A stretch of 64,000 bases of DNA from Thermothielavioides terrestris NRRL 8126. Lineage: Eukaryota; Ascomycota; Sordariomycetes; Sordariales; Chaetomiaceae. Under the pieces are notes generated by a model. The model saw nothing but the letters and a program-made list of their open reading frames with translations. It had not been told where the DNA came from and searched no databases. Numbering within the stretch: the first letter of the stretch is position 1; every line of letters begins with the position of its first letter. The DNA is taken from NCBI RefSeq assembly GCF_000226115.1, contig NC_016457.1, positions 8,494,001 through 8,558,000 on the forward strand, read 5' to 3'. Below, piece after piece: positions 41,420-53,657 of this stretch. The position numbers and the translations under genes were made by a program.

Positions 41420-42179
41420 TGAGGGCGGGTGCATGAGAAGCACAGGAGCGCAAGAGCGCAATTTCTGTACAACAGCATTAACTCGTCCAGGCAAGAGCAA
41501 GAGGCCGACAGTAGCCTGAGCTAAGCGTCGGATACCTCGGTAGTGTAGTTACTATGCGGAATGCGAATGCCGCGACGAGAGCGGACGAACCTCTTGCAGG
41601 ATGTGCCAGGCAGGGTGCTTGGACCGCGGCATCCTCGTTGCCTGCTCTCTCAATTGACAAGGGACCTGTTAAGTTAATCGTGGCCGAATATAACCATGCG
41701 AAAGTATTGATGTCGGCTTCCATTTCTTTCTCCTCTTCTCTTCCTTTGGTTGCTTCCATGCTGGTCAAAACCATATTCAGAGGAGTGATGAAGACGTGAT
41801 GATACAGAATGAAACTACATTCTTGGCCAGGGGGTGCCGCGGGTAGACGCGGTCAATCAGCATCAACGGGACTGGGAGCAAATCTTGATTTCTTCAAGCA
41901 ATGTTGGCAACATTGAGTTGAGTTCACTCAGGTACTTAGCGTTAGTTACATAAGACAGTTGGGGTGGTGGGACCGTCGGCGCCCAGTTGCTGTGTAAGCC
42001 AGCAAAATCACGTGGCGCTCTACACTAACCCCGAGCCAGGCGAGTCCCCGAGGTGGAACTGCTCCTTAGGGGGGCGGGCTCGCTCCTCCCCAGGGTGGGT
42101 GCGGCGGCGCTGCGCCGCTCGGCGAGACAGAGAAGAGCTTGCGCACAGCAAACACCATCCCCATCCACCCGTGCCGGCG
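41420..42179. other. intergenic region
   Basis: 760 bp between fahA and the Zn2Cys6 gene. No additional gene was seen. The last ~100 bp is probably 5' UTR. Confidence 0.45.
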
Positions 42180-45100
42180 ATGGACCAGCTCGAAACTCAG
42201 GTCAGCGATCTGCGCTCATTCCTAGGGGCGGCGCCCGTTCCGCAGCAGGGCGCGGACGAGCTGCGAGTCGTGTCGCCGCACAGCGTCGCCCACCATTCTG
42301 CCGCTCCACTTCGGGTCAGCACTCACCTCCAACTTTCCGAGCGCGGAATTTCCTCCGCCCAGCAAACACCGCAAACCCAGCACGCCCAGCACGCCCAGCA
42401 CGCCCAAGAGCCCCAGCAGGCCCAGCAAACCCAGTCCCAGTCACCGGCCAGCACCATCGTCCCAAGCAGCAATAACGCGAAGCGGAGAGCCGACGACGCA
42501 GATGGAGCCCCCGCCAAGCAGCAGAGGAGCAAAAGAAATAGGGTGCGTACCTAACGTTATCAGCTACTTCCATCCAGGCTGTACAAACATGCAAACATGC
42601 AAGCACGGAAATCGTCACCGGCCGGCTGTTATGGTTTCCGCACTTTGTGTCCCCGCCCTCCACTCCACGCCTGGCGTCCCGCGTCCCGCGTCTTGTGTTG
42701 CGTTGCGTGCGATATGTGCGTTGGTCGCTAACTCGGTTGGTCTCTCCCCGTCTAGTACATCTCGATTGCGTGGTGAGTCTGGCCTTTTTCGCCCATGCCA
42801 ATGTCCATACCCCATACCCGTCCCGGAACGGATTACATGCATACCCGCACCCACCGGCAATTCTCAATCAGCCGCGCGACGGTTGCCCGCATGATTCTCC
42901 CCTTACATGCCTGGCGGCCCCCATCGCGCAGTTGCTTGAGCGGACGGCGAGGCGCAAGCTATGGACCGCAAACGCATGCTAGCGAACTGGAAGTGCATGA
43001 CCTAACCCGTGCTGACTCTCTCGGTCCCCCCTTCCCCCCGGCCGCAGCAACGAATGCAAACGCCGCAAGATCAAATGCAATGGCCAGACGCCGTGCCAGC
43101 GGTGCGGCCACCTCAACCTGCAATGTCTCTACGCCCCGAATTGCTGCGCCAATCTCAAGGACTCGGAAGAGTTCCGCCAGATGGCCGACCAGGTGCGCGA
43201 GCTACAGGAGCAGGTCAGCTCGCTCGTTAGCTCCGTAAACTCTCTCCGCCAGGAGACGACCCGTCTCGCCCCTCTGCAAGACCGCGTGCTCCCGCCGCCC
43301 TCGGTCAGCCCGTCGTCGGCCTCGTCCGGCCGCCAGCAGAGGACCCCGCTCCCATTTCGCGTGCCCACTGTCTACAGCGGGCCGACCAGCATGGCCTACA
43401 CCGTCGGCGTCGCCAAGAACACGCTCCTCAACATGGGCTACTCCGGTGCGGCGGGAGACAGCCACGACGACGCCGCCGGACAGCACGAGGCGTCGCCGCA
43501 TGCCTCGCCCTTGCTGGCGCCCGCGCCGTCTGAATCCCTTACCCAGGGCGCTGCCGATCCCATCTGGGAGTTTGACGAGGCCGAGATGATGCGCGTGATG
43601 GACGTCTACCGCGAGGAGGTCGACTCCATGTACCCGGTCGTTTCGTTAGGTCCCGCCATCGAGTACATGAAGTACGCCGCCGCGTGGACCGACTCGGCGC
43701 GCCGCAGCGGCGCCGCCCCGCCCCCCGGCCTCGAGCAGTTCCTCTCGGACCCCAGGACGCTGCTGCTGAAGATCATGATGTGCTGCGCCCTCGTGGTCGC
43801 CGAGCACGGCAACAGCGCCAGGGCCGAGCGGCTGTACGACAGCATGCAGCCCACCATCGACAAGATGCTCATGACCGACCCGGCCGACGTGACGAGGCTG
43901 CCGTTCCTCGCCCTGTGCGCCGGCTACCGCTATCTCTCCAACGACGAGATCCTCGGCTGGCGCATGATGGGCCAGGTCGCCCGCATGTGCTTCGAGCTTG
44001 GCCTGCACCGCCGGGAGGGCCTGCTCAAGATCACCGACCGGCAGACCCGCCGGGACGTCCTGCACACCTTCTGGTCCGCCTACGTCTTGGATCGCAGGTG
44101 GAGCTTCAGCACCGGCTTGCCCTTCGTTTGCCATGACGATAAGATCGATCCGAAGCTGCCGTACCCGGTAAGGGCTCGCCACATACCCTGCCTGCACTTC
44201 CGAATCCACCTGTCCTGCACCCCGGACCATGACGCCTTGTTGCTGACCCGCTCCCAGGAGGACGGCCATCCGTTTCTGGTGGCCATGATCAGCTACACGA
44301 GACTCAGCGCAAAAGTATGGCGCATGGTAGATCACTTTGAGCCGACCGTGATCCGCGAGCTGAAGTCCCGCGACTTTGAGGAGCTTGATCGCGAGATCAT
44401 GGAATGGTCCGTCAAACCCGAGCTCTTTTGTTACCCATCACCCGTTTCGGGTAGCTTTGCGATTGTCCCCGAGATAGCTCCTTTGCTCCCGAGTTGCTTC
44501 CCAATGTCCCAATCAGGGAAAGAACTAACTCGCATTTATTGAACAGGTACGAATCCGTACAGGAGGATCTCAAGACGGGCCCGTTAGACCTGGACAGGGT
44601 GTCGCTCCCGACGGGTCCTCACGACCTCCGCCGGTTGCGCATCTGGACTCGACTGAGGCTGAACCAGGTCTGTCCGTTCCTTGCCCTCTCTCTCTCCCCC
44701 CTCGCGCCGGGGACCTGCCGTCCTCTCTGGCATGGCTGACCGCGTTTGTTTTCGTCATGATCCAGGTCCGCATCTGGCTCTACACGCCCGTTCTGCACAG
44801 CGCGACCAGCATGGCCGAGAACGCGCCGCTCGCGCGCAAGGTGGTGGACCTGGCCAAACAGACGATCCAGCTTCTGGCGCTCATCAACAGCGAGACGGAC
44901 CTGTACCGCCGCTTCCAGGTCTTCTACCACCAGTTCCTGACCTCGTCCATCGCCGTGCTCTTCCTCGCCTCCACCCACGCACCCCTGCAGTTTAGCGCGC
45001 TCTGCCGCGACGAGTTCTACATGGCCCTTGACCTCGTCAAGGAGATGTCCGCACGCTCCTTCGTCTCCCAACGCCTGTGGCGCACCATCCGCTCGCTGCG

Positions 45101-45782
45101 CGAGTATGCGCCCAAGCTCGGCCTCGGGCTCGCCGAACCGTCGTCTTTTTCGTCGTCGTCGGCGGCGCCGGCGCCGGCGCCGGCGATATCCTCCTCCCTG
45201 CCCGGCGGCGGGCTTGCCACGTTGGCCGCTGCCGCGCCTCCATCGCTGCCGTTACCGCCGCCCTACCTACCCGGTGCCTCCTCCACCCAGGGCCATCACG
45301 GTCTGACGGCGCCGTTCGGAGCAAGCGGCCGCGCGGCGGGTAGCGCCTCCTCCCTCGTGCCCAGCCCGTCTGACCCGCAGCAACAGCCGCAGCCGCAGCT
45401 CGCGCCGGGGGGACCAACAACAGCAGCAGCCGCAGCAGCAGCAACAGCAGCAGCGACAGGCCACCACCACCACCACCACCAGCCGATACAGACGACGGCC
45501 GCGGCGGCTGCCGGCGACGACCAGAGCAATGGCCTGCGGCTGCAGACAGAGATGTCGCGCATCTACGAGGGGTACATGGGCGCCGCGTATGGCGCTGGCG
45601 GTGCTGCAGGTGCAGGTGCTGGTGCTGGCGGTGGTGCTGGTGCGGGCGCTGGCGGCGGCGCACCGGCGGCTATGGGCTACGGCGGCGCGCCCGGGCATAT
45701 GTTGGCCGGGCTTGGCGGCGACGCGTTTGCCGCGCAGGTCGGTGATGGCGGGTTTTATGAGCATATGAGGGGCATGTTTTGA
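42180..45782 (+). CDS. Zn(II)2Cys6 transcription factor with fungal-specific middle homology region
   Basis: Six exons: 42180-42542, 42756-42772 (17 nt), 43048-44167, 44258-44406, 44547-44667 and 44766-45782; 928 aa. The N-terminus is Gln-rich (QHAQHAQHAQEPQQAQQTQ) and basic. The binuclear zinc cluster at ~127-155 (CNECKRRKIKCNGQTPCQRC and a last Cys in LNLQC) is split by intron 2. A coiled-coil-like linker follows (MADQVRELQEQVSSLVSSVN). The middle homology region lies at ~290-640 (DVYREEVDSMYPVV, CARMCFELGLHRREG-like VARMCFELGLHRREG, FWSAYVLDRRWSFSTGLPF). The C-terminal ~250 residues are low-complexity Ala/Gly/Gln with six His. It is a nuclear DNA-binding regulator. The target is unknown, and proximity to fahA does not prove a link. 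Confidence 0.92.
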
Positions 45783-46562
45783 CGTGCTCGCGGCGGGCGG
45801 ATGGAAGCTTTCCCGGCCTAGTTAGTTTGGTGTGTGTGTGTTAGCGATGGTTGCGATATACCCCGGAATTGCGGGTGCCCGGTTCTGTTGTTGGAAAGAA
45901 AATAACATTTTTTGCGCTACCTGTGTTGCATGTGAAGTGGAGCGTGTGCGTTGCTTGCCTTTGGACTGCCTCTCGGCTTGGGCTAGACGTCTATATAGGT
46001 CAGGCGAGCCACCAGCGCTATGCTATCGCGCTGTGCGTCATCCCCATCCTCATCCTCATCCTCATCCTCATCCTCATTCTCATCCGCATCCTTCATCGTC
46101 TTCTAGGCTGGCGCGGTCGCCCTGTTCCGCCCTGTCGTCTGCCCGTGGTCAGCCATGGATGAAGTCGGCAAGAATCAACCTGACTGACGACAGGAGGCGG
46201 TACATCTTACAGTCCTAGGAACTTCATTGCTTGCCCAGGTACTGATGACACATCGAACCCTTAGTTTCTTTCTACGTGGTTCAGGAGTCCCGAGGCTTGT
46301 CATTATGGTTCTCGAAACCAGACTTACCCAAAGAGCTTGCCTCTGTGAAGACCAGTTCGATCGGTGTTCAATAGGGGACCGTCAGAGTGGTGAGGACAGG
46401 TTCACAGGCATCATCTGAATATTGAGTCTTTTTCTACAATCTAGTCTAAAACTCTCTTGACCCAGACCAAACATAGACGCCATCCATCCGGCCACGGAAC
46501 GCCGTCCGCGAGATTTCCAGGACTGACCCCTGAGTCCAGCAGCACAGGTCAACTCCCATCAT
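45783..46562. other. intergenic region with CATCCT microsatellite
   Basis: 780 bp between the Zn2Cys6 gene and the minus-strand hypothetical. A (CATCCT)n tract with variants spans about 46038-46096. No gene was seen. Confidence 0.5.
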
Positions 46563-47339
46563 TTAATCCGCATTCTTCTTCGCCTCACCTCGCCCTCGCA
46601 TCAACACCCAGGAGCCAGTCAGCGACATCCAGTCTTCTCCCTCGTCCTCCTCCGCCACCATAACCGGAACCCAACCGTCCGCTTCGTTGCCCGAGAAGTC
46701 CACCAGCACATCGTATTCATCGCCACTGTCCGACTCAGACGCGGCCTCCGCCAGAGCGGCCGACGACTCAGCCGCCGCCTCCTCGGCCTGCTGCGGCGTC
46801 CGGACCTCCATCCTCACTTCCACCCGCTCAGTCCCCCTCCTGCTCCTCCCCCCTTTTCCCCGCGACTCATCAACGACCTTGACCACATAAGCCGGCTCCC
46901 AGCGCACAATCGACCTCAGCGAAAACCCGGCATCCCTCTCCCCCTCCTCCCAGCGCAGCCCCTCGCCCCACCTGACCCTCTTCTTCTTCCTCCCGTTTCT
47001 GCCCGCCAGAAGAGAAAGAGAACCCTCCCCGTCGCGCCACCGATCGCTCGGCAGGCCGACCTCCGACCGCGCCAGATCGCCCCCCTCCTGCACAAGATCG
47101 GCGAATAATAGCCCCCCTTGCAGCTGCAGCTGCCGCCGTCGCCGTCCGCTGCCGCGGTGCTGCCGCCGCGGCTGCGTTCTTCTTCTTCGCGTGCCTTGCC
47201 AGCACCCGTCGCACGGGGCCGACAAGTCGTCTTGGGCTTGCTCCGTGCGGTGTTGTCTTTTAGCCCGCATGGGCCGCCGGGCAAGGTCTTCTTCATACCG
47301 TGGCCTCGCTTTGCTGGTTTTGGTCATGGCGATGTCCAT
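46563..47339 (-). CDS. hypothetical protein, charged and low-complexity
   Basis: One open frame of 258 aa starting MDIAMTKTSKARPRYEEDLA. The first ~75 residues are Arg/Gln-rich and may include an unspliced intron (a GT at the end of DGC and an AG before the GGLLFADLVQ segment are candidates). From ~75 on it reads like protein: GLLFADLVQEGGDLARSEVG, FSLRSIVRWEPAYVVKVVDE, an acidic Ala/Glu/Ser-rich stretch, and an ordered-looking end GWVPVMVAEEDEGEDWMSLT with GSWVLM. No domain is recognised. Composition and length of the open frame support coding; structure and start are uncertain. Confidence 0.5.
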   Translation of the reverse strand: MDIAMTKTSKARPRYEEDLARRPMRAKRQHRTEQAQDDLSAPCDGCWQGTRRRRTQPRRQHRGSGRRRRQLQLQGGLLFADLVQEGGDLARSEVGLPSDRWRDGEGSLSLLAGRNGRKKKRVRWGEGLRWEEGERDAGFSLRSIVRWEPAYVVKVVDESRGKGGRSRRGTERVEVRMEVRTPQQAEEAAAESSAALAEAASESDSGDEYDVLVDFSGNEADGWVPVMVAEEDEGEDWMSLTGSWVLMRGRGEAKKNAD

Positions 47340-48949
47340 GCCAGATAGCTTCCTGAGGGTATTGCTGACTGCACTGTTGTGGTATTGGGATGTGATGACA
47401 GTGGCGGTGCCGGGGAACTTTTCGGAGGAGTTGGTCTCGTTTAGAGTCGTGGAAGAGAGGTAGGTTATTAAGGATTAAGTAACCTGACCGGTCAAAGAGG
47501 CCGATTGAGATGCTGCGAAGCCGAGACGAAGAGTCCAGGATGATATGGAAGGGATCAGGACTTTCGAGAAGAAACGTTGAAACGTGGATATAACATTGAA
47601 CGAAGACGGAAAGTTGCACAAGAGTTCCGTGCGCTGTTATAAGCACCTCGAATGTCCCTGAATCTTCTTGCATGACAGACAGCACTCGCATCTTCAACCG
47701 CAGTTTCATTGTGCTTGATGGGCGGCCATTTCCAACGGCCACCGCCATGCTTCAGGGATGTAACCTCACAATCGGCCCCCACGGCCCCGGCCCTCCGGGA
47801 CACCGTCCCCGGTGTGGCACAGCAGACTAGCCCAGCAGAAGACCGGCCCGGCCCCCGGCCGCTGGAAGGCCGTTTCCGAGGCCTCGTAAAAGTCCTTTGA
47901 CTGGACTCCTCGTGATTGATTTTCTGAACCGTGTTACACCAAGTTGATCACTCAAAATCCGTCGCTTTCCGAGTCTTCGTTGCCTTGCCACTTGTATCTC
48001 CGACTCGTCTGCGAGCACGTTTGCTTCGTTGCTTATGTCTCCATATGCAGGATAACCTGGAGGAAGACCAGGCACTAATTGTAATCTGTACCCAGAGCAC
48101 AAACACACAACATAGAGACACACCCTCCCACAACAAACACAAGAGTAAAAGCAAGGACAAACAAAGGGCAAGACGCAAACCCGAAAATGAACCGTCAAGA
48201 GAACACCATCGCCGTAGGACCAACCCGAACCAAGAGAAGAATGACCAACTTTTCCAGCGCACCACGCCCGAGAGAGAAAGACCTGAAGAACCCTCTCTGG
48301 CCGCCGGCTTTTCCAGTCCAGCCCAGGTCATGAAAATGACACCAGCCATTGACAGGCCCATGGTGAGGTCACCACGCCACATTCCCCGGCCCCCAACTCT
48401 ATTGCTAGGTAATTAGTCAAACAAGTGAGGTGAGCTTGTCCTGCGCGCCAGCCAGCCAGCCCACACTTTTCGTTGTCTAGGCACCTCCCAGAGATGCCAC
48501 AAGCAAGTTCCCGGTCCAGCGGGAGTCTGTGAGATGATGCAATGTCTGGAGGAAGTGACTATGCAAACTGATCTGATGGGCCATGAAGCGGGCTCGAGGT
48601 TGATATGGATTGTGCCTGCACATACGTTAATACCCAGAATGGCAGTTTATACGAACCTGGCCGCGTGTTTTATACTCGCATGAGATCATCACCGATGAGG
48701 GCTGAGCCGCTAAAAGCGAGCGATGCAGCAAGGACACCGAGCGGGCCAATCTGGGGTCCACTTCTCCGCACGTTGTTTGAGTGTATGGATTACCCGCACC
48801 GCTTTCGGCCTCGACATTCACCCCCGTTCCAATCCTCAACAAAACACGCTCACCTCAACACCATCCAAACCCCTGCACCCTTAGCCAGACCCGAACAAAA
48901 AGCAATCAATAAAAGTGGAAAAGGGCAGAAAAGACGGAAAAGAATAAAA
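47340..48949. other. intergenic region
   Basis: 1.6 kb without a supported gene. Open frames at 47293-47748 (-) and 47931-48416 (+) show no motif. The final ~200 bp is A-rich upstream sequence of the CPD1-like gene. Confidence 0.45.
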
Positions 48950-49829
48950 ATGCCGGGCTCCTCCCTCTGGCTCGTCCCCCCACCAACCCACCCCCTCCAC
49001 GACATCCTCACCACCCTCATCACCCGCACCCTGCCCGCCCGCTTCCCACTCGAAACATCCTCCTCGCCCGCCGTGGCGCCGCACTTCTTTGCGCCACACG
49101 TCACACTCACAAGCGAGATCGCGCCGGCGCAGTACAACGACAACGGCGGGCCGCAGGCGTGGTTGGACTCGCTGCCATTCCCTTCTTCTTCTTCTTCTTC
49201 TTCTTCTTCTTCTGATGGGGCGGAAGGGGAAGGAGAAGGAGGGAGCGGGAGCAGTTGTCGGGCGAGGATTCGGTTTGAGCGGGTGGTCAGCCAGGACGTG
49301 TTTTTCCGGCGGTGTTTTGTCAGGGTTGGGTGGGACGAGGGGGTGAGGGTGCTGGCGGGGATCGCGAGGGCGAAGGGGGTGCTGGGAGAGGAGGTGGAGG
49401 TGCTGCCCGGTGGGCGGGTGAGGTTGCAGGAGGGGACGGAGAGGTGGTGGGTTATACTCAACCGCTGAACCCCGTGAACGCTGGTCTGGGCTGACGGTTC
49501 GCTTGTCTTGTCTTTAGGTTGAGTGAGTGGCGAGAAGCGTACGGGCCGCACCTCAGCCTGATGTAGTAAGTTTCTTGGTCTCGGGTGAACCCCCGCGCGG
49601 TGCGAAAGTTGGGCTGACACGGCACAGCGGGGACGTGCCCATTACGGACGAGACGTTGAAGGAGGTGACGCGGGTGGTGCAGGAGGCCGGCGTCGTGCTG
49701 TCAGAAGAAACGCCAGCAGGCACCGACGCGGGCGGCAGATGGGACGGATGGGACGGCGGCGTGATCTGGCTCGTGCCGACGGACAAGCCCATCGCGGAAT
49801 GGAAGCCGATTGCCACGCGGCAGCTGTGA
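48950..49829 (+). CDS. CPD1: 2',3'-cyclic-nucleotide 3'-phosphodiesterase (2H superfamily)
   Basis: Three exons: 48950-49446, 49518-49565 and 49628-49829; 248 aa. It starts MPGSSLWLVPPPTHPLHDIL, as in yeast Cpd1-type proteins. The two catalytic 2H motifs are HVTLTSEI (residue ~48) and HLSLMYGD, the second straddling exons 2 and 3. A run of ten Ser (TTC repeat at 49181-49211) interrupts the region after the first motif. Conserved VVSQDVFFRRCFVRV and WREAYGPHLSLM also fit. The enzyme hydrolyses ADP-ribose 1'',2''-cyclic phosphate, a tRNA-splicing by-product, to the 1''-phosphate. It is convergent with the next gene, with stop codons 113 bp apart. Confidence 0.9.
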
Positions 49830-49942
49830 GCCGCGAAGAGAAATGACTTGGTGGGGACACAGTGTTTTCAATAGTGCCATTTTTGAATTTACAGCACGCG
49901 TACGTTGCGCCTGAGCCATGACATGACATGGCAGAGCTCAGC

Positions 49943-51166
49943 CTAATTCGGCAATGCCTGGTTCAGTCGCATATATTCCAACTTCTGCGCCAGCTCGCCT
50001 TCGGCACCCCGCCACGTCCGGCCCTTGAGGTGCCTCAAGCACAGCCGCTTGCCCTCGCCGGGATAGAACAACCAGCAGGCCCACTCCCTCCACCGGCCGT
50101 CCTTCATCTCGGCCCGCGCGCGGTGGCCGACCGTGTCCTCGATGAAGGCGCCCCGCGGCACGGCGGCGCGCTTGGGGAACACCTGGGCGAGGTAGTGCGC
50201 CGTCTCGGCCACGTGCGGCTTGTCGTGCCAGAAGAAGAGCGGCGTGAGCGGGATCTTGGCGGGCCGCCACCGCCCGTCCTCGGGCGCGGCGACCGTGAAG
50301 TCCTGCTTGTGCAGGTAGGTCAGGGCGCGCAGGGCGGGGAACTGCATGACGTGGTCGGACCTGGCGTACTCGACCATGCGGACGGAGGGGAAGCAGACGT
50401 ATTTGATGGGGACTTTGACCGCCGCCAGACCGTCTTGGTCCTCCCCAGCGACGTCGGGCTGCGAGTGCTGCTGCATGAGCGCGAGCAGCGGCCCGAGAGG
50501 GATCTCCGAGACGAGGGTCCAGTCGTGCTGCTGGATCCACACGTACGGCGTCCGGGTCAGCCGGAGAGCCGAGCGCACGGCGAGACCGAAGCCGAGGCGC
50601 TGCGAGGGCTCGACGAAGACGACGCGCCCGTCGCGCGTCCGGGTGATGGCGAGCGGCACCGCGTTCGTCTGCTGCGCGTAGGCGGTGGAGCCGAACTCGG
50701 CCTCGCCGTGCTCCGCCAGTAGGTCCTGCTCGCGCTGATCGTGACCGCCGGGCGCGTATTCGCGCAGGATGAGGCGCTTCGCGTTCTCCTTGTACTCGGC
50801 ATACTTGGCGGCGCCCTCGGCCGTCACGTGGCCCTTTTTGAGGCGCGCAGTCGAGCTGACGTGGTCGTACGTGTCGAGCACCAGGATCACTCTGCAGGCG
50901 GTGAGCTCCGGGCAGTGCTCGCGGAAGGAGGCCAGGATTTGCGACAGCAGCTCTGTCGACGGCGCGGAGGGGGTTGGCGACGTGGTGATGATGAGGGTGA
51001 GGAGGTCGGCCTCGGTCGCTGCTGCTGCTGCATCGCCAACACGGGCACCGATACTCCTGGCAACGGCACCGTGCGGGCCCTCCCCGGCGTCGTCAACCGT
51101 CATGTCGCCGCAGCACCCGAGCAGGTTGCGCACCGCTCGCGCTCGCTCGGCGGAAGCCCCACGCAA
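49943..51166 (-). CDS. conserved hypothetical protein, possibly glycosyltransferase-like
   Basis: Single open frame of up to 407 aa. The first ~50 residues are poor in structure, so an upstream exon or later start (MTVDDAGEGP) is possible. The fold-like part begins with LLTLIITTSPTPSAPSTELL and VILVLDTYDHVSS, then RLGFGLAVRSALRLTRTPYV, WIQQHDWTLVSEIPL, IKYVCFPSVRMVEYA, PLTPLFFWHDKPHVAETAHY and RGAFIEDTVGHRARAEMKDG. The order (N-terminal Ser-Pro-rich strand, a D/QQHD-type strand, and a late IED segment) recalls GT-A glycosyltransferases, but this is inference. No signal peptide or membrane segment. Function not assigned. Confidence 0.68.
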   Translation of the reverse strand: MRGASAERARAVRNLLGCCGDMTVDDAGEGPHGAVARSIGARVGDAAAAATEADLLTLIITTSPTPSAPSTELLSQILASFREHCPELTACRVILVLDTYDHVSSTARLKKGHVTAEGAAKYAEYKENAKRLILREYAPGGHDQREQDLLAEHGEAEFGSTAYAQQTNAVPLAITRTRDGRVVFVEPSQRLGFGLAVRSALRLTRTPYVWIQQHDWTLVSEIPLGPLLALMQQHSQPDVAGEDQDGLAAVKVPIKYVCFPSVRMVEYARSDHVMQFPALRALTYLHKQDFTVAAPEDGRWRPAKIPLTPLFFWHDKPHVAETAHYLAQVFPKRAAVPRGAFIEDTVGHRARAEMKDGRWREWACWLFYPGEGKRLCLRHLKGRTWRGAEGELAQKLEYMRLNQALPN

Positions 51167-51606
51167 GGGGCGCGGAGACGCAGGCCGGTGGTCAATCGCC
51201 CGAAGGTAAAGGTTGATGTCGTCTCATGGTTGGCTAGGTTGTCGCCGATGAGAAAGGTGCGAAATCAAATGCAGCAAAGGCCCATACAGTATGCATTTCG
51301 TGTCCACGTACTGTCTCAATCAAGCCTTTGTTGGTCGGGAAATCAACATCGAACAAGCAAAGCCACCATGTTAAAACAGTTCGCGCCCACAGTTGATTAC
51401 CGTTGACATCACCAGGGCTGCACCTCGCAATTGCCATTACTTTTGAAGTACAATTGAAACGCTGTAGCTAGTTATCTTCCACTCTCTATAGACGCTTTAA
51501 CTACAGGCATCGCTCGTCCCGACGTGGAGGCAAAATCAATTCAACCCAATCTGGAAACCGGCGCAGTATAGCATCACGGGGGGGGGGAAAAAAAAAAGAA
51601 GGGCCG
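51167..51606. other. intergenic region
   Basis: 440 bp between the hypothetical gene start and the end of the cytochrome b561-domain gene. A G10/A11 homopolymer junction lies at ~51580-51599. No gene was seen. Confidence 0.45.
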
Positions 51607-52740
51607 TCAAAACGACACCGCGCCAGCGCTCTTCCTCCGCTGCTCCGCCTGCGCCGCCGTCCGCCAGCGGCGCCACTCCGACCACAGCGCCGTGAGCATC
51701 CAGATGGCCCACATGGCGGCGGCCGCCGCGACGTAGGCCGTCTTGACCTTGCTCGACGCGTGCGCGATCCACAGGCCGAGGGCGCCGTTGACGATGCCCA
51801 GCGTGATGGCGAGGCGGCCGTTGAACATGTGCAGGTGCGACCAGATCTGCCGCCGCTGCAGCTTCTTGAATTTGGCGTGGTGGATGAGGCCCAGCGGCGG
51901 CTGCAGGAGCAGGCACGCCGCCACGACGAGGCCGATGATGGGGTGGTAGTTGACCGAGGGCTCTTTGAACTGATTATTTAGGTAGTCAGTCGGGTCAGCA
52001 TCGCAAAGTGTCTTGTCTTGTTGATTGAGATGAATGATGACGGGATAGCTTGGCACCCACCAGATCCAACCCGCTCGCCTGCACCTCCTGCACCAGGTGG
52101 ATGCCGAGTCCGACGCACGCGAGGAGAATGACAAGGCCCATGAGCTGCGTCAGCGCATGCATCCAGAGGGCGAGCCGGCCGTGGAGGATGCGCATCAGGA
52201 TCGACCCGCTCGGGAACAGCGCGACCATGGCGATGGCGCCCAGGATGCCGTGGATCGCCCGCGTCCGCGTCGCCTCGGCGACATCGAAGTTGAAGCCGCC
52301 CGGGAAATTGCCGAAGTTGGGTCCGAACCCAGAAGAACCCGTGCCAGAGCCCGAGCCCGAGCCCGAGCCCGACCCCGGGCCAAACCCAGAGGACGATCCG
52401 GTCCCCCCGCCGACGAATGGCCCGGGTGCCGAGCCGGCATCCACGGTCGCGGCTGCGCCAAGTCCCGATGCCGCGGTGGAACTGAAAAAGTAGCCCGGGC
52501 CGGTGTTGATTCCAGGGAAGTCAGACCTGGGCCCGGAACCGAAAGCGCCGTCGTACGATGAATTCCCACTCTCAGGGAAGCCGGGAGCAAACTGTTGTGC
52601 CCAGGCCTTGATTGCCGACGCTGCCATCAGTAAGAGACGACCGCTTTGCTGATTCAAATGATACTCAGATGCCCGACGATGGGAATGGAAGAGTTGGACT
52701 TACCCAAAATGGCCAGCAGCAGCTCATTTAAGATGGCCAT
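51607..52740 (-). CDS. cytochrome b561-domain membrane protein
   Basis: Three exons: 52740-52704, 52620-52061 and 51969-51607; 319 aa. Splicing creates a secretory signal peptide (MAILNELLLAILASAIKAWA). Residues ~25-110 are Gly/Ser/Pro-rich (a GSGSGSGSG run). The b561 module follows with helices containing candidate haem-ligand His residues in RAIHGILGAIAMVALFPSG, RLALWMHALTQLMGLVILLA, VNYHPIIGLVVAACLLLQPP and IWSHLHMFNGRLAITLG. Two further helices reach the C-terminus. Such proteins move electrons across membranes, usually from ascorbate-like donors. No DOMON or cellobiose-dehydrogenase cytochrome domain precedes it. Instead there is only a low-complexity ectodomain. Confidence 0.88.
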
Positions 52741-53599
52741 AATTATTTTGAAAGAGTACCTTAGTTATTCTTTCTGTGTGCCGCCGACGGAAGAATGACA
52801 TGGGGAAGGTCTAACAGGCCAAAACGATGCGAAACCGTGCCACTTGCCACCTCTTTATGCCCTATGATGAGCGCAACAACCAATCCCGCGCCATGCATGC
52901 GTCGAGCTTGCATCACACAAAGCCTCGAAATGCTGTACTGCTTCGGACTAGCGATGGGGTATCCGCGGCCGCTGTGCACCTGCGTGCCTTCCGTCGACTT
53001 TAGAGTCCCCACCATCCACTGGGCAGGCTCTGACGCCAGGGGCTACCTTCTCACCCCAATCTTTCCATATTCCATGGTGTTTGGTTCCTAGCCGTAGGGG
53101 TCCTTCCCAGGAGCCTCTCCTGGCCCTGCCAAAGTGCGGAGCCGGCTTCCGTGCCGTGCAGTTGCTGCTGCGGGCTCCCGGCTGGGGGCGCGCCATGTTG
53201 GTGAGACCGAGACCTGAACCGTTGATCGACATGAAGAATCACCAGCCACATGTGCTATCGTCCCTGTCGTGCTCCTTCCTGTGTTCTTCGAACCATAGAT
53301 TAGAGGCACTTCCGCCTCCTTTGAGAGACTGCCATGATGAGTATCCAATCAAGAGGGAGCATGCCCGTACAGTGTGGCTTGTGACTATGAGTCTTTGACA
53401 GATCACGACTCTCAACAGTTATCATGCCCCCTGTGGCAAATTCTCCAACACTGGCGGCACTTGGACCATACAAGACACTTGACTGTGCCACGCCCCAGTA
53501 AGTGGTGAAGCGAAGCTTGAAAGGGCCGAGGTCGATGCGATCGCCATCCGCAACCTACTGTAGCCGACGACCACCTGAGCTATATAGCTAGGAGAGAGG
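52741..53599. other. intergenic region
   Basis: About 860 bp upstream of the b561 gene, before the poly(A)/telomere-like block. Open frames lack support. Confidence 0.45.

Positions 53600-53657
<58 letters not shown>

Noticed and set aside
46326..46385. tRNA-like B box (gttcgatcgg)
   Set aside because: No matching A box or cloverleaf stems could be drawn around it.
49928..50722. 264-codon + strand frame
   Set aside because: Antisense of the minus-strand hypothetical gene with the WIQQHDW and FIEDTVG motifs.
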